This document shows positions 37,435-47,229 of a stretch of 64,000 nt of DNA, one piece after another (position 1 is the first letter of the stretch; each line of letters opens with the position of its first letter). Origin of the DNA: Steroidobacteraceae bacterium (GTDB lineage: Bacteria > Pseudomonadota > Gammaproteobacteria > Steroidobacterales > Steroidobacteraceae). Below the pieces are notes generated by a model. The model had not been told where the DNA came from. It saw nothing but the letters and a program-made list of their open reading frames with translations, and made no database searches. A program made the translations under genes and the position numbers. The DNA lies in assembly GCA_019683695.1 (NCBI GenBank), contig JADGHX010000001.1, forward strand, positions 1 through 64,000, given 5' to 3'.

Positions 37435-38871
37435 ATGCGCACTGTTCCAACGAAAACGACATTACAGCGACTCAGCCTGGTAACAGGTGTCGCTCTCGCG
37501 GCACTCGCCCCCGCTCTCGGCCTCGCGCAGGACGCGGCGCCCCCCACACCGGACAAGGGCGACACGGCGTGGATGCTCACATCCACCGCTCTCGTGCTCT
37601 TCATGGCGGTGCCCGGCCTGGCCTTGTTCTACGGCGGCCTGGTGCGCTCGAAGAACATGCTCTCGGTGCTGATGCAGGTGTTCGTCACCTTCGCGCTCAT
37701 CAGCGTTCTGTGGTTCGTCTACGGCTACTCGCTGGCGTTCACGGGCGGGAATGAGTTCATCGGCGGCTTCGACCGGCTGTTCCTGAGCGGCGTGTTCAAT
37801 TCCGAGAGCGGCGCGTTCTCGCTCGGGGCCACGTTCAGCAAGAACACCCCGATGTACGAGGTGGTGTTCGTGGCGTTCCAGGCCACGTTCGCGGCCATCA
37901 CCTGCGCGCTGGTCGTGGGCTCGCTCGTGGAGCGCGTGAAGTTCTCGAGCATCCTGCTCTTCCTCGTGATCTGGTTCACCTTCAGCTACCTGCCGATCGC
38001 GCACATGGTGTGGTTCTGGGCGGGCCCGGACGCCTACACGAGCGCGGATGTGGTGGACGCCCAGAACGCCACGGCGGGCCTCATCTGGCAGTGGGGCGGC
38101 CTCGACTTCGCGGGCGGCACGGTCGTGCACATCAACTCGGGCGTCGCCGGCCTCGTCGCCGCGTTCGTGCTCGGCAAGCGCCTCGGGCTCGGCAAGGAGT
38201 CGTTCACTCCGCACAGCCTCACGCTCACGATGGTGGGTGCCGCGATGCTGTGGTTCGGCTGGTTCGGCTTCAATGCCGGCTCGGCGCTCGAAGCGGGTGG
38301 CTCGGCTGCTCTTGCGTTCCTCAACACCTACATCGCGACCGCAGCTGCCATCGTGGCGTGGGTCCTGGCGGAGTGGATCATCAAGGGCAAGCCTTCCATG
38401 CTCGGTGCCGCGTCGGGCGCTGTCGCGGGTCTCGTCGCGATCACACCGGCCGCGGGCAACGTCGGTGTGCCGGGAGCCTTCATCATCGGCATCGGTGCGG
38501 GCCTCGTGTGCCTGTGGGGCGTGACGGGTCTCAAGCGGCTCATCGGTGCGGACGATGCGCTCGATGTGTTCGGCATTCACGCGGTGGGCGGCATCTTCGG
38601 CGCCTTGATGACGGGCATCTTCAACGCCCCGAGCCTCGGCGGCCCCGGTCTGGTGACGGACTGGGTGAACGTGACGGTCGGCTATCCGGGCATCGGCACG
38701 CAGTTCCTCATCCAGCTGAAGGCCGTGCTGCTGGCGGTGGTCTGGTCGGCGGTCGTCGCCGGCGCCGCCGCGCTGATCGTGAAGTACACGCTGGGCCTGC
38801 GTGTGTCGGAGGAAGAAGAACGCGAAGGCCTCGACATCACCGCGCACGGCGAGCGCGCGTACACCAACTGA
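37435..38871 (+). CDS. amtB: Ammonium transporter
   Basis: Signal peptide; DTAWMLTSTALVLFMAVPGLALFYGGLVRSKNMLSVLMQ...DFAGGTVVHINSGVAGLVAA...FGIHAVGGIFGALMTG. Confidence 0.97.
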   Translation: MRTVPTKTTLQRLSLVTGVALAALAPALGLAQDAAPPTPDKGDTAWMLTSTALVLFMAVPGLALFYGGLVRSKNMLSVLMQVFVTFALISVLWFVYGYSLAFTGGNEFIGGFDRLFLSGVFNSESGAFSLGATFSKNTPMYEVVFVAFQATFAAITCALVVGSLVERVKFSSILLFLVIWFTFSYLPIAHMVWFWAGPDAYTSADVVDAQNATAGLIWQWGGLDFAGGTVVHINSGVAGLVAAFVLGKRLGLGKESFTPHSLTLTMVGAAMLWFGWFGFNAGSALEAGGSAALAFLNTYIATAAAIVAWVLAEWIIKGKPSMLGAASGAVAGLVAITPAAGNVGVPGAFIIGIGAGLVCLWGVTGLKRLIGADDALDVFGIHAVGGIFGALMTGIFNAPSLGGPGLVTDWVNVTVGYPGIGTQFLIQLKAVLLAVVWSAVVAGAAALIVKYTLGLRVSEEEEREGLDITAHGERAYTN

Positions 38872-38926
38872 TCGCATGCTGACAGATGCGGCGGGCTGTT
38901 CCCGCCGCACCGCGCATCGACTCGCA

Positions 38927-38952
38927 GGGGGCGGAAAACCGCCCCCTTTTTT
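38927..38952 (+). terminator. Intrinsic terminator of amtB
   Basis: GGGGGCGG-AAAA-CCGCCCCC followed by TTTTTT. Confidence 0.9.
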
Positions 38953-39301
38953 ATTGTGCGCCCAGCATGAGCACATACCTTGAGGCGCAAGTTCTCTCTC
39001 TCAGATCGTCGAAACCGATGCGAAGCGCAACCGGTCAACCGGCGCGGGAAGAAAGCGCAGAGCAAACCTGCAAGCCGACGGTGTGGCCGCGGCTCGCCGC
39101 GTGCCTCCGCGCCCCCGATGCCGATTGAAGCAATCGATTACCACCGCACGCGGCCGCCTTGACGCGGTGAGTCCGGCCGCGATCAACGCATTTCTGCGCG
39201 TTTCCATCGCGTATGCACGCGGCGAAGGAGTGCGCGGCGACCTAGCCTGTGCGCACTGGACACCGCGCAATCTCGCGCGCAAGCGATCTCATCGAATCAC
39301 G

Positions 39302-40867
39302 ATGCAAGTTGCCCGAATTGCCAGCCGCGCACAGCTTGGTCTGCATGCACCGCTCGTGCACGTGGAAGTGCATCTGGACAGCGGGCTGCCCACGTTCTCC
39401 ATCGTGGGGCTCGCGGCCACTGCAGTGAAGGAAAGCAAGGAGCGCGTGCGTTCCGCTCTCGCGAACTCGAGCTTCCAGTTCCCCGCGGGCCGCATCACCG
39501 TGAATCTCTCGCCGGCGGATATTCCCAAGGAAGGCGGTCGATTTGATCTGCCCATCGCGCTCGCGCTTCTCATCGCCTCCGGGCAAATGAAGCTGGCAGA
39601 GGCCGCAGGCGGCCAGGCGCTCGAGCGCTGCGAGTTCTATGGCGAGCTTGCGCTCAGCGGTGAGCTGAAACCGGTGAAGGGCCTGCTGCTGGCGGCCGCG
39701 CATGCGGCGCAAGTGGGGCATCAGGTCATCGTGCCGCATGAGAACGTCGCCGAGGCCTGCATCACGGCACGCACGGGCGTCTTCGGCGCCCGTCATCTGC
39801 TGGAGGTGTGCCGGCACGTGCAGGGAATCGAGCTACTCACTGAAGCGCGGAAGAACGGTGCACTCCACGCCATCGCATCGGAAATTCACGATCAGGCAAC
39901 GGGCCCGCAGACAGGAGACCCCGAGCCCGACCTGCACGACGTTCGCGGCCAGTTGCAGGCCAAGCGCGCGCTGCTGATTGCGGCGGCGGGCGGCCACAGT
40001 CTGCTGCTCGTCGGGCCGCCGGGCTCTGGCAAGAGCATGCTCGCGCAGCGTCTGCCTGGCTTGCTGCCGCCTCTGGATGATGCGGAGGCACTCGAAGTGG
40101 CGATGATCGCATCGGCGAGCACAGCCGGTTTCGATCTGCGCACGTATGGCCGCCGGCCGTTCCGCTCGCCCCATCACTCCGCGTCGATGTACGCGATCAT
40201 CGGCGGCGGTTCACAGGCGCGGCCCGGAGAAGTGAGCCTCGCGCACCGTGGTGTGCTCTTTCTGGACGAGCTGCCGGAATTCGACCGCCGCGCGCTCGAA
40301 GCGCTGCGCGAGCCGATGGAAACCGGCGCTGTCGCGGTTTCGCGCGTGGCGTTTCAGGCCGAGTATCCGGCGGAATTTCAGCTCGTGGTGGCCATGAACC
40401 CGTGCCCCTGCGGCTATCTCGGCGATGTGAACGAACGCTGCGAATGCCCGCCCGGCCGCATCGCGCAATATCGTGCGCGTGTGTCCGGCCCCTTGCTGGA
40501 TCGCATCGACCTGCGCATCGTCGTCCCCACGCTGCGCGGTCATGAGTTGATGCACGACTTGCCGCCGGGCGAGTCCACGGCCGAAGCCGCGGCACGTGTG
40601 CGCGCCGCGCGCGCCATTCAGCTCGCGCGTGCTCGGGTGCTGAATGCGCGGCTGCCGATCAACGATCTGCATCGCTTCTGCCAGCTCGATTCGGAAGGAG
40701 AACAGCTCTTCTGGCGGAGCCACGCGCGGCTTGGCGTGTCCGCGCGTGCGTACCATCACACGCTGCGCGTCGCCCGCACCATCGCGGACCTGGAGGGCAG
40801 CGAGCCGATCCGCGCGATCCACGTTGCCGAGGCCTTGCAGCTGCGCCGCGGCCTCGAGCCGGGGTAA
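39302..40867 (+). CDS. YifB family Mg-chelatase-like AAA ATPase (ComM-like)
   Basis: VHLDSGLPTFSIVGLAATAVKESKERVRSAL...GPPGSGKSMLAQRLPGLLP...FRSPHHSASMYAIIGGG. Confidence 0.95.
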   Translation: MQVARIASRAQLGLHAPLVHVEVHLDSGLPTFSIVGLAATAVKESKERVRSALANSSFQFPAGRITVNLSPADIPKEGGRFDLPIALALLIASGQMKLAEAAGGQALERCEFYGELALSGELKPVKGLLLAAAHAAQVGHQVIVPHENVAEACITARTGVFGARHLLEVCRHVQGIELLTEARKNGALHAIASEIHDQATGPQTGDPEPDLHDVRGQLQAKRALLIAAAGGHSLLLVGPPGSGKSMLAQRLPGLLPPLDDAEALEVAMIASASTAGFDLRTYGRRPFRSPHHSASMYAIIGGGSQARPGEVSLAHRGVLFLDELPEFDRRALEALREPMETGAVAVSRVAFQAEYPAEFQLVVAMNPCPCGYLGDVNERCECPPGRIAQYRARVSGPLLDRIDLRIVVPTLRGHELMHDLPPGESTAEAAARVRAARAIQLARARVLNARLPINDLHRFCQLDSEGEQLFWRSHARLGVSARAYHHTLRVARTIADLEGSEPIRAIHVAEALQLRRGLEPG

Positions 40868-40918
40868 TCAACACAAGCGGCCGCCGCCACTGCCCCGCCC
40901 GGATCAGTGGCGCCTGTT

Positions 40919-41614
40919 TCAGGCGGCCGATCTCGTTTCCGCCTCGATGAGCTGGCCCTTGTCGAGGTGCACTTGCCGGGACGCGTACTCGGCCGCTTTC
41001 GGATCGTGCGTGACCATGATGATGGTCTTGTTCTGTGTGCGGTTCAGCGTGCGCATGAGGTCCAGGATTTCCTCGGCGGTGTGCCGGTCGAGATCGCCGG
41101 TGGGCTCGTCGCACACGAGGAGCCGCGGGTCCGCGACGAGCGCGCGCGCGATCGCGACGCGCTGCTGCTGACCGCCGGAGAGCTCTGAAGGCTTGTGGGT
41201 CGCGCGTTCGCTCAGACCGACGAGCTGCAGTGCCGCCTGCACGTTCTGCCGGCGGCGCGCGCGAGAGAGGTTCGTGAGCAGCAGGGGCAGCTCCACGTTC
41301 CGCTCGGCAGAGAGCATTGGCATGAGGTTGTAGAACTGGAACACGAAGCCCACGTTCCGCGCCCGCCACTTCGCGAGCTGGCGATTGGAGAGCTGATCGA
41401 TGCGCTCGCCGCCCACGAGGATCTCGCCTTCATCGGGCCGGTCCAGGCCGCCGATCAGGTTGAGCAACGTCGTCTTGCCGGAGCCGGAAGGTCCCATGAG
41501 CGCGAGGAACTCGCCCGCCTCGATCTCGAGATTCAGCCCATGCAGCACTTCCACCTTCTGCTTGCCGCGGGTGTAGCGCTTCACCACATTCTTCACGGAC
41601 ACGAGCGTCGTCAT
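40919..41614 (-). CDS. ABC transporter ATP-binding protein (MacB/LolD-like)
   Basis: LMGPSGSGKTTLLNLIGGLDRPDEGEILVGG..., LSGGQQQRVAIARALVADPRLLVCDEPTGDLD. Confidence 0.95.
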   Translation of the reverse strand: MTTLVSVKNVVKRYTRGKQKVEVLHGLNLEIEAGEFLALMGPSGSGKTTLLNLIGGLDRPDEGEILVGGERIDQLSNRQLAKWRARNVGFVFQFYNLMPMLSAERNVELPLLLTNLSRARRRQNVQAALQLVGLSERATHKPSELSGGQQQRVAIARALVADPRLLVCDEPTGDLDRHTAEEILDLMRTLNRTQNKTIIMVTHDPKAAEYASRQVHLDKGQLIEAETRSAA

Positions 41615-42906
41615 GAGCGTTCTCCTTCCTGAGCGGCTTCGTCGGTTACGACATGGATCTTCGCGCCATCACTGAGTGCATCGAGATTTCCCACGGCCAC
41701 GCGCATGCCCCCCACCAGGCCGGACAGCACGAGCTGCCCGTCCTGCGTCCGCGCGCCGAGGCGCACGACCCGTCGTTCGACGGTGTCGTCGCTGGTTATG
41801 ACGAACACCGTGCCGTTGTCCCCATTCGCCTTCACGGCTTCCGCCGGAACGATCACCGCATGCACGGGCTGGGTGCTGTTGCCCTCGGTGGTCGTCGGTG
41901 TACTGAGGAACGACACGCGCGCACCCATGTCCGGCAGGATGCGGGCATCGCGCTCCTTGAAGCCCACCCGCACTTTCACGGTGGCTTTCGAGCGATCCGC
42001 CGTCGGGATGACGGCGATCACGTTCGCGGGAATCTCCCAGTCCGGGTACGCGTTGAGCTTGATGGTGGCGGGCTGGTCGGGATGGACGCGATTGATGAAG
42101 TTCTCGCTCACGTCCACTTCCACCTCGAGCGAGTCCATGTCCACGATCGTGCCGATGCCGGTGCGCGTGAAGCCGCCGCCCGCCGTCGAAGGCGAGACGA
42201 TCTCACCGGGCTGCGCGGCTTTCACGGTCACGATGCCGCCGAACGGTGCGCGCACGATGGTGTCTTCGAGATTGCGCTCGGCCACCTCGACACCGGCGCG
42301 CGCCAGCTCCACCGCCCGAAGTCGCACTTCGTAATCCGCCTGCGCCGCATTGAACGTTGCGCGTGCGGTGTCGAAAGCCTGCGCACTGATGACGCCAGCT
42401 TTCATCTGCTGCTCATTGCGCTGGAAGATGGGCGTGGCGTCAGCAAGTGCGATTCGCGCTGCTTCGAGGCTGGCTTCCGCCTGCGCAAGCTGGGCGCGCG
42501 CCTGATCCAGCATCGCACGGGCGTTTGAGTCGTCGAGCCGTGCGATGATCTGATCCTTCTCGACGCGCTGGCCCTCCTCGATCGCCACTTCCACGACCCG
42601 TCCGATGGTCTTCGCAGACACCGTCGCGAGGCGGCGCGCCACCACGTATCCCGAGGCATCGAGCATCGATGCGCCGGCGGAGGCCGACCCGGAAGACTCC
42701 CCCGAGCGGGCGACCTCCCGTGCGACGGCCGCCTGCACGGGAATGCCCGACGGCCGACCGAACGCCCACCAACCCGCCGCAGCAGTCAAGGCGAGCACGA
42801 GCACGATGCTGCCGACGATGAGAATCCAGGGCCGTGACTCGCCATCGGCGACCTCGGTCGTGCGATCGATACGCAGCTGATCCAGTAATACGTTCTTGTC
42901 GTCCAT
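41611..42906 (-). CDS. RND/MacA-type periplasmic adaptor subunit (membrane fusion protein)
   Basis: N-terminal TM; GRVVEVAIEEGQRVEKDQIIARLDDSNARAMLDQARAQLAQAEASLEAAR; hairpin and beta-barrel domains. Confidence 0.93.
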   Translation of the reverse strand: MDDKNVLLDQLRIDRTTEVADGESRPWILIVGSIVLVLALTAAAGWWAFGRPSGIPVQAAVAREVARSGESSGSASAGASMLDASGYVVARRLATVSAKTIGRVVEVAIEEGQRVEKDQIIARLDDSNARAMLDQARAQLAQAEASLEAARIALADATPIFQRNEQQMKAGVISAQAFDTARATFNAAQADYEVRLRAVELARAGVEVAERNLEDTIVRAPFGGIVTVKAAQPGEIVSPSTAGGGFTRTGIGTIVDMDSLEVEVDVSENFINRVHPDQPATIKLNAYPDWEIPANVIAVIPTADRSKATVKVRVGFKERDARILPDMGARVSFLSTPTTTEGNSTQPVHAVIVPAEAVKANGDNGTVFVITSDDTVERRVVRLGARTQDGQLVLSGLVGGMRVAVGNLDALSDGAKIHVVTDEAAQEGERS

Positions 42907-43229
42907 CAGCCCATCAGCTCCGAGGCGCGAGGAACCCCCGCGGGAGACCGAGCCGTTGTCGTCCCCCGCAAATGGCGAGCCAGCTGTCCTGTGTCTACGG
43001 TTCGATCCGGGCGAGCCGATCGATGTTGAGCAGGAGCAGACCGTGGAAGTGCATGACGCGAGCCTCGTCCCGCAGGCTCCGGATATCCGCCACCGTCTGC
43101 TGTTTGCGCTGACGCCTACCCCCCGGGACGAAGCATAGTCAATCATCCCTGCCCTCGACAAAGTCGATACGACCAAGGGCAACATGTGGATCCGTCGATG
43201 CGACGCCGGTGACGCGGGTCGCAACCCGT

Positions 43230-43350
43230 ACGCCTGCCATCGAGTTGAGTGAGCGTGCTCACCAGCCAGTCGCGCGCAATGGCGCGTCTCCGGCGGCCGC
43301 TCGTGGGGTCGAGGAAGTACGTTGCACCCACGTGAATCCGACGCCTGCCG
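43230..43350 (-). pseudogene. Possible remnant of a small exported protein (YFxDPxxGRRRRA motif)
   Basis: RRRIHVGATYFLDPTSGRRRRAIARDWLVSTLTQLDG resembles a motif seen in short BON/YtxH-like proteins; no convincing intact ORF. Confidence 0.25.
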
Positions 43351-43573
43351 GTGCGCGCACTCATTTCCAGCGCTGTGTCGGGACGATCTGCGGCGGCGGA
43401 CTATCCACCCATTGCCCGGCCCGGTCTGCGGGAACTGCGGAACTTCGCCGGGGCGAAGGGTTGCGCCTTGCCGGCCACCCGCGGGAGCGCCAAAAGAATG
43501 CGGCCGCCGACGCTCGAGCGCGGGCGGCCGCGGGTTCATCTCGAGAGCCGCCTCGAAACGGCGGCTCGTGTCT

Positions 43574-44095
43574 TTACTGAACCATCTCGACCATGTGGTC
43601 GACGGCCTGCTTCACGACATCATCCGGCACGTCCGTGCGGCCGCCCTTGGGAGGCATCATGCCCGCGCTGCCCGTGAAGCCGTGGATGGCGTGGTCGTAC
43701 AGCACGGCCTTGCCTTTGGCGATGCGCGGCTGCCACGCGGCCGCGTCCCCGGCCTTGGGTGCGCCGCCAATGCCCGCGCCGTGGCAGGCCTTGCAGGCCT
43801 GCTCATAGAGCTCCGTGCCATTCGTCGGAACGGCAGGGCCCGCGCCCGCTCCGCCCGCGCTGCTCGTGGGCTTGATGGCCAGCGCCGAGTTGTCCTGCCC
43901 CGCGACGGCGACGCGCGCGAACGGCTGCAAGCGCTGGTTCACGCCCTGCAGGTATTCCTTCTCCACGAGCACCTGGCGCTCCTGCGTGTGGCTCGCGACC
44001 ACGCGCGCCAGCGCGAACAGACCGATGGCGATCGCCACCAGAAGACCGATGACGAGGCTGAAAACATTGAAAAAATGGGTGTCCTGCTTGCTCAC
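43574..44095 (-). CDS. Cytochrome c5 family protein
   Basis: N-terminal TM anchor; YEQACKACHGAGIGGAPKAGD (CxxCH), MMPPKGG. Confidence 0.92.
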   Translation of the reverse strand: MSKQDTHFFNVFSLVIGLLVAIAIGLFALARVVASHTQERQVLVEKEYLQGVNQRLQPFARVAVAGQDNSALAIKPTSSAGGAGAGPAVPTNGTELYEQACKACHGAGIGGAPKAGDAAAWQPRIAKGKAVLYDHAIHGFTGSAGMMPPKGGRTDVPDDVVKQAVDHMVEMVQ

Positions 44096-44301
44096 AATGC
44101 TGCTCGTGACGAAGGGCTGGGCTCTGATCGGCGGCGAAGTATAGCGGCACCGGGCATTCCCCGTAAGAAACCGCGCCTCGGCGGTCGCGATCGGCTGCCG
44201 GGCGCTTCAAGGCCCGGTAGCCCCGTGACTCGTGCCCGGCACGCGCCCCAGGCATGCGCTCGCGTTCGCGTCCATCGCACGGCCGCGGTCAGGCAGAGCG
44301 G

Positions 44302-45570
44302 TCAGGCAATGAGGCCCTGGAGCGGCCGCGCGGCCCCGCTCTCGGGGAAAACCGTCCGCTCCAGCGCCTCCGCAGGCACGTGCAGGTGGTCGTGCAGGAC
44401 CCCTTTCAGGATCGAGCGAATGTCGAGCGTGGGGGCGAGATCGCGGGATTGGTACAGCGCCCGCGCCGACAGGCCCGGCCAGTCCGCAATCACCCGCCCG
44501 CCGCGCACGGCGCCGCCGAGCAGAAAGGCGGCCGCGCCGGTGCCATGGTCCGTGCCGCGCGTGCCATTCCTGGCGGCGGTGCGCCCGAACTCGGTGGCGA
44601 TGAAGACGGCGGTATCGCGCCACGCGGGCCCGAGTTCCGTGCTCAAGGCGCGCAGCCCCGCGTCGAGCGCCGCCAGGCGCAGGGCGAGTTGCCCTTGTGC
44701 TGCGCCTTCGTTCGCATGCGTATCCCAGCCCGTGGCATCGAAGACCGCGACCTGTGGGCCATCCTCACGCCGGAGGAACCGCGCGGTCGCCCGGACCACC
44801 TCCAGATAGCGCGCTCCGCCGCGTCCGCGCGCTCGATCGCGCCTGGCCAGCATGCGGGATTCCGCAGGCTCGTCGTCGGCGTCCTGTGCGTCCTGCGCGA
44901 TTTCGTCGGCCGCGAGCGCGTCCGCGAGACGTCTGGAGAGCAGGGGGTCTTTCGCATACAGGTCAGTGATGCGCTCGAGCGTGTCCTCATCCAGCGCGGC
45001 CAGCCGCGAAGGCGACCAGGACGTCACGGGTGCCTCGCCGCGCATGACGAGCGGAATGTTCTCCCCGAGCGCGACACCGAGCTCTTCCTGTCGCGCCGAT
45101 GAGCCCCGGGGCAGCACGGCGAGCGCGCGGTTCAGCCATCCGGTCTGCACGGCGTGCGGCCGCGCATAGCCGTTCTCGAGCACGTTCTGTCCGTCGAAGT
45201 GCGACCGCTCGCGATACGGACTCGCCACCGCGTGAAATGCAACGAGCTCGCGCGCCTCGAACCGCTCCGCCATGAACTTGAGGCTCGGGTGCAGACCGAA
45301 GAGGTTGTCGAGTCGTACAGCGCCGTTCGGCGTACCTGGCGCACTCAGCGCGAGATCGCCGCGGAGGCGTGCGTAATCAGCGTCCCCGTATGGCGGTAGC
45401 GCACTCAGTCCATCGAGTGCGCCGCGAAGAATCACAAAGACGAAGCGGGACCGAGTCGCCGCCGATGCAAGTGCCACACGAGAAATCGTGAGAAGGCTCG
45501 CGCCCGCGAGCACGCTGCTCGCAAGGAACTGGCGGCGATCCATACGTTTGCTGTTGGAAGCATTCGGCAT
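44302..45570 (-). CDS. DUF1501 domain-containing exported protein
   Basis: Twin-arginine-like MDRRQFLASSVLAGASLLTI; DTHANEGAAQGQLALRLAALDAGLRAL; TDHGTGAAAFLLGGAVRGG. Confidence 0.93.
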   Translation of the reverse strand: MPNASNSKRMDRRQFLASSVLAGASLLTISRVALASAATRSRFVFVILRGALDGLSALPPYGDADYARLRGDLALSAPGTPNGAVRLDNLFGLHPSLKFMAERFEARELVAFHAVASPYRERSHFDGQNVLENGYARPHAVQTGWLNRALAVLPRGSSARQEELGVALGENIPLVMRGEAPVTSWSPSRLAALDEDTLERITDLYAKDPLLSRRLADALAADEIAQDAQDADDEPAESRMLARRDRARGRGGARYLEVVRATARFLRREDGPQVAVFDATGWDTHANEGAAQGQLALRLAALDAGLRALSTELGPAWRDTAVFIATEFGRTAARNGTRGTDHGTGAAAFLLGGAVRGGRVIADWPGLSARALYQSRDLAPTLDIRSILKGVLHDHLHVPAEALERTVFPESGAARPLQGLIA

Positions 45571-45573
45571 GTG

Positions 45574-46998
45574 CTATCGCCTCATGAATTCTGGCGCCGT
45601 GAGGAGTAGCGTGACCGCCTGTGCGCCACTTGCGGCACGTGCGATTGCCTCGCGCGTATCCGCGCTCAGTGTTGGGCCGAGGAGTTCTTCCGCGAGCCGC
45701 ACGGCATCGACGCGTGTCCCTATGCGCTGCCCCACGGCATCGGCCCACTCGATGCGCTTCAGCAGAGCCGACGCGCCATCCCAGTCCGCACTTCGATCCG
45801 GCCAGCCGGCCGGCGATCCCGGGCTGTAGGTACGCTGACCGAGCACCTCGAAGGAGGCCAACGCACGCTGGCCTTGCTCGACCGGCAGCGCCAGACCGCG
45901 GAACGTCGAAATCACGTAATCGCTCGGCGTCTTGTATTTCGCGAAGGGTGTTTGCCACGCTTCCGGCGCATCGATCAGCGCGCGGTAGACACTCGGAAGG
46001 TCCCCTCCGCTTCGCATGAACGCCTGCTCGATACGCGCCACGGCCGCTGCGGGAGGCTCATCCGCAATGAAATGGCGAGCGAGCTTTGTGGCGATGAAGC
46101 GAGCTGTCGCGGGCGATGCGGCCAGCGCTTCAAGCACAGCAATTCCCTGTTCGACGCCGTCCTGCGAATACGTCTTTCCCAGCACGGTCTGCGCGCCCGG
46201 CTCGTGAATCTGCTCGCGGAACGTGAACTTCCCCGGCTCTCCACCGCGCGCCGGGCCGACGTTGCCGCCAATGGACCAGCCGGTGAGTACCTTGGCGAAC
46301 GATGTCACGTCCTTCTGCGTATAGCCGCCATTCACGCCCAGCGTGTGCAGCTCGAGGATTTCTCGAGCGAGGTTCTCGTTGATGCCGGCCTGCCGCCCAC
46401 TGCGTCGGCGCGAGAGCAGCCGCGCTGCGCGTGAGCCCGGGCCTACCGACACATGATTGTCGAGGTACAACAGCATTGCGGGGTGCTGTTCCGCGGCGAG
46501 CAGCAGATCCCTGAAGCGGCCGAGCACGTGCGGACGGATGGCCTCGCGCTCGAACGCGCCGGCAAGTCCGAGCACGGCGAGCTTGTCGATCGATACCGCG
46601 AAGTGGTTCGTCCAGAAATGCGTGAGTCGCTCGACGAAGGGCCGCTCCGTTGCCACGGCGTGACGGAATCGCGCGTTCGCTTCGGCGATGTAGATGGGCC
46701 GGTACAGAGCGGGAAGCTTCAGAAGGGCACGCACGGCCTTCGCGTTCGCGGAGGGTGCGTCCGCCTCGCGCTCGGCATCGGCGTTGCGCGCCTCGCGCTG
46801 CTTCCGTCGCAACTCGAAGGTTTCCACGAGCACGTCGGCGGACGAGCGCAGGCCCGAATCCGCGAGCGTCGGCGCACCACCCTTGAGCTGCGCGGTAAGC
46901 CAGTCGCGCGCATCCGGGCCGATGCGCGCGAGCTCGCCGGGCCGGGCGCCCAGCCCGAAGCGATTTGCAGCAATCGCAGGCGCAAAGGGCTCTTGCAT
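45574..46998 (-). CDS. DUF1800 domain-containing protein
   Basis: NRFGLGARPGELARIG...RLTHFWTNHFAVS...NENLAREILELHTLGVNGGYTQKDVTSFAKVLTGWSI. Confidence 0.94.
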   Translation of the reverse strand: MQEPFAPAIAANRFGLGARPGELARIGPDARDWLTAQLKGGAPTLADSGLRSSADVLVETFELRRKQREARNADAEREADAPSANAKAVRALLKLPALYRPIYIAEANARFRHAVATERPFVERLTHFWTNHFAVSIDKLAVLGLAGAFEREAIRPHVLGRFRDLLLAAEQHPAMLLYLDNHVSVGPGSRAARLLSRRRSGRQAGINENLAREILELHTLGVNGGYTQKDVTSFAKVLTGWSIGGNVGPARGGEPGKFTFREQIHEPGAQTVLGKTYSQDGVEQGIAVLEALAASPATARFIATKLARHFIADEPPAAAVARIEQAFMRSGGDLPSVYRALIDAPEAWQTPFAKYKTPSDYVISTFRGLALPVEQGQRALASFEVLGQRTYSPGSPAGWPDRSADWDGASALLKRIEWADAVGQRIGTRVDAVRLAEELLGPTLSADTREAIARAASGAQAVTLLLTAPEFMRR

Positions 46999-47229
46999 GC
47001 GCTTGGCTCTCACCTCAATCAGCGTTGCGTCAGGCGCGCCAGAGCGCGCTGGGGCGTCGCGGGTTGACGGTGCTCTTCAGCGAATTGGCCGTCGCAGGGA
47101 AGCAGATTCGTGCGCGGATCGGTGTGTGGCCGCGCCGAGCGTCGCCAATCGCCATCACCTGCCGCTTCGCGCCCGGCACGGCCACGTCCTTCGCTATACT
47201 TCGCGACCGTTTCCCCACGCCGCACCGAC

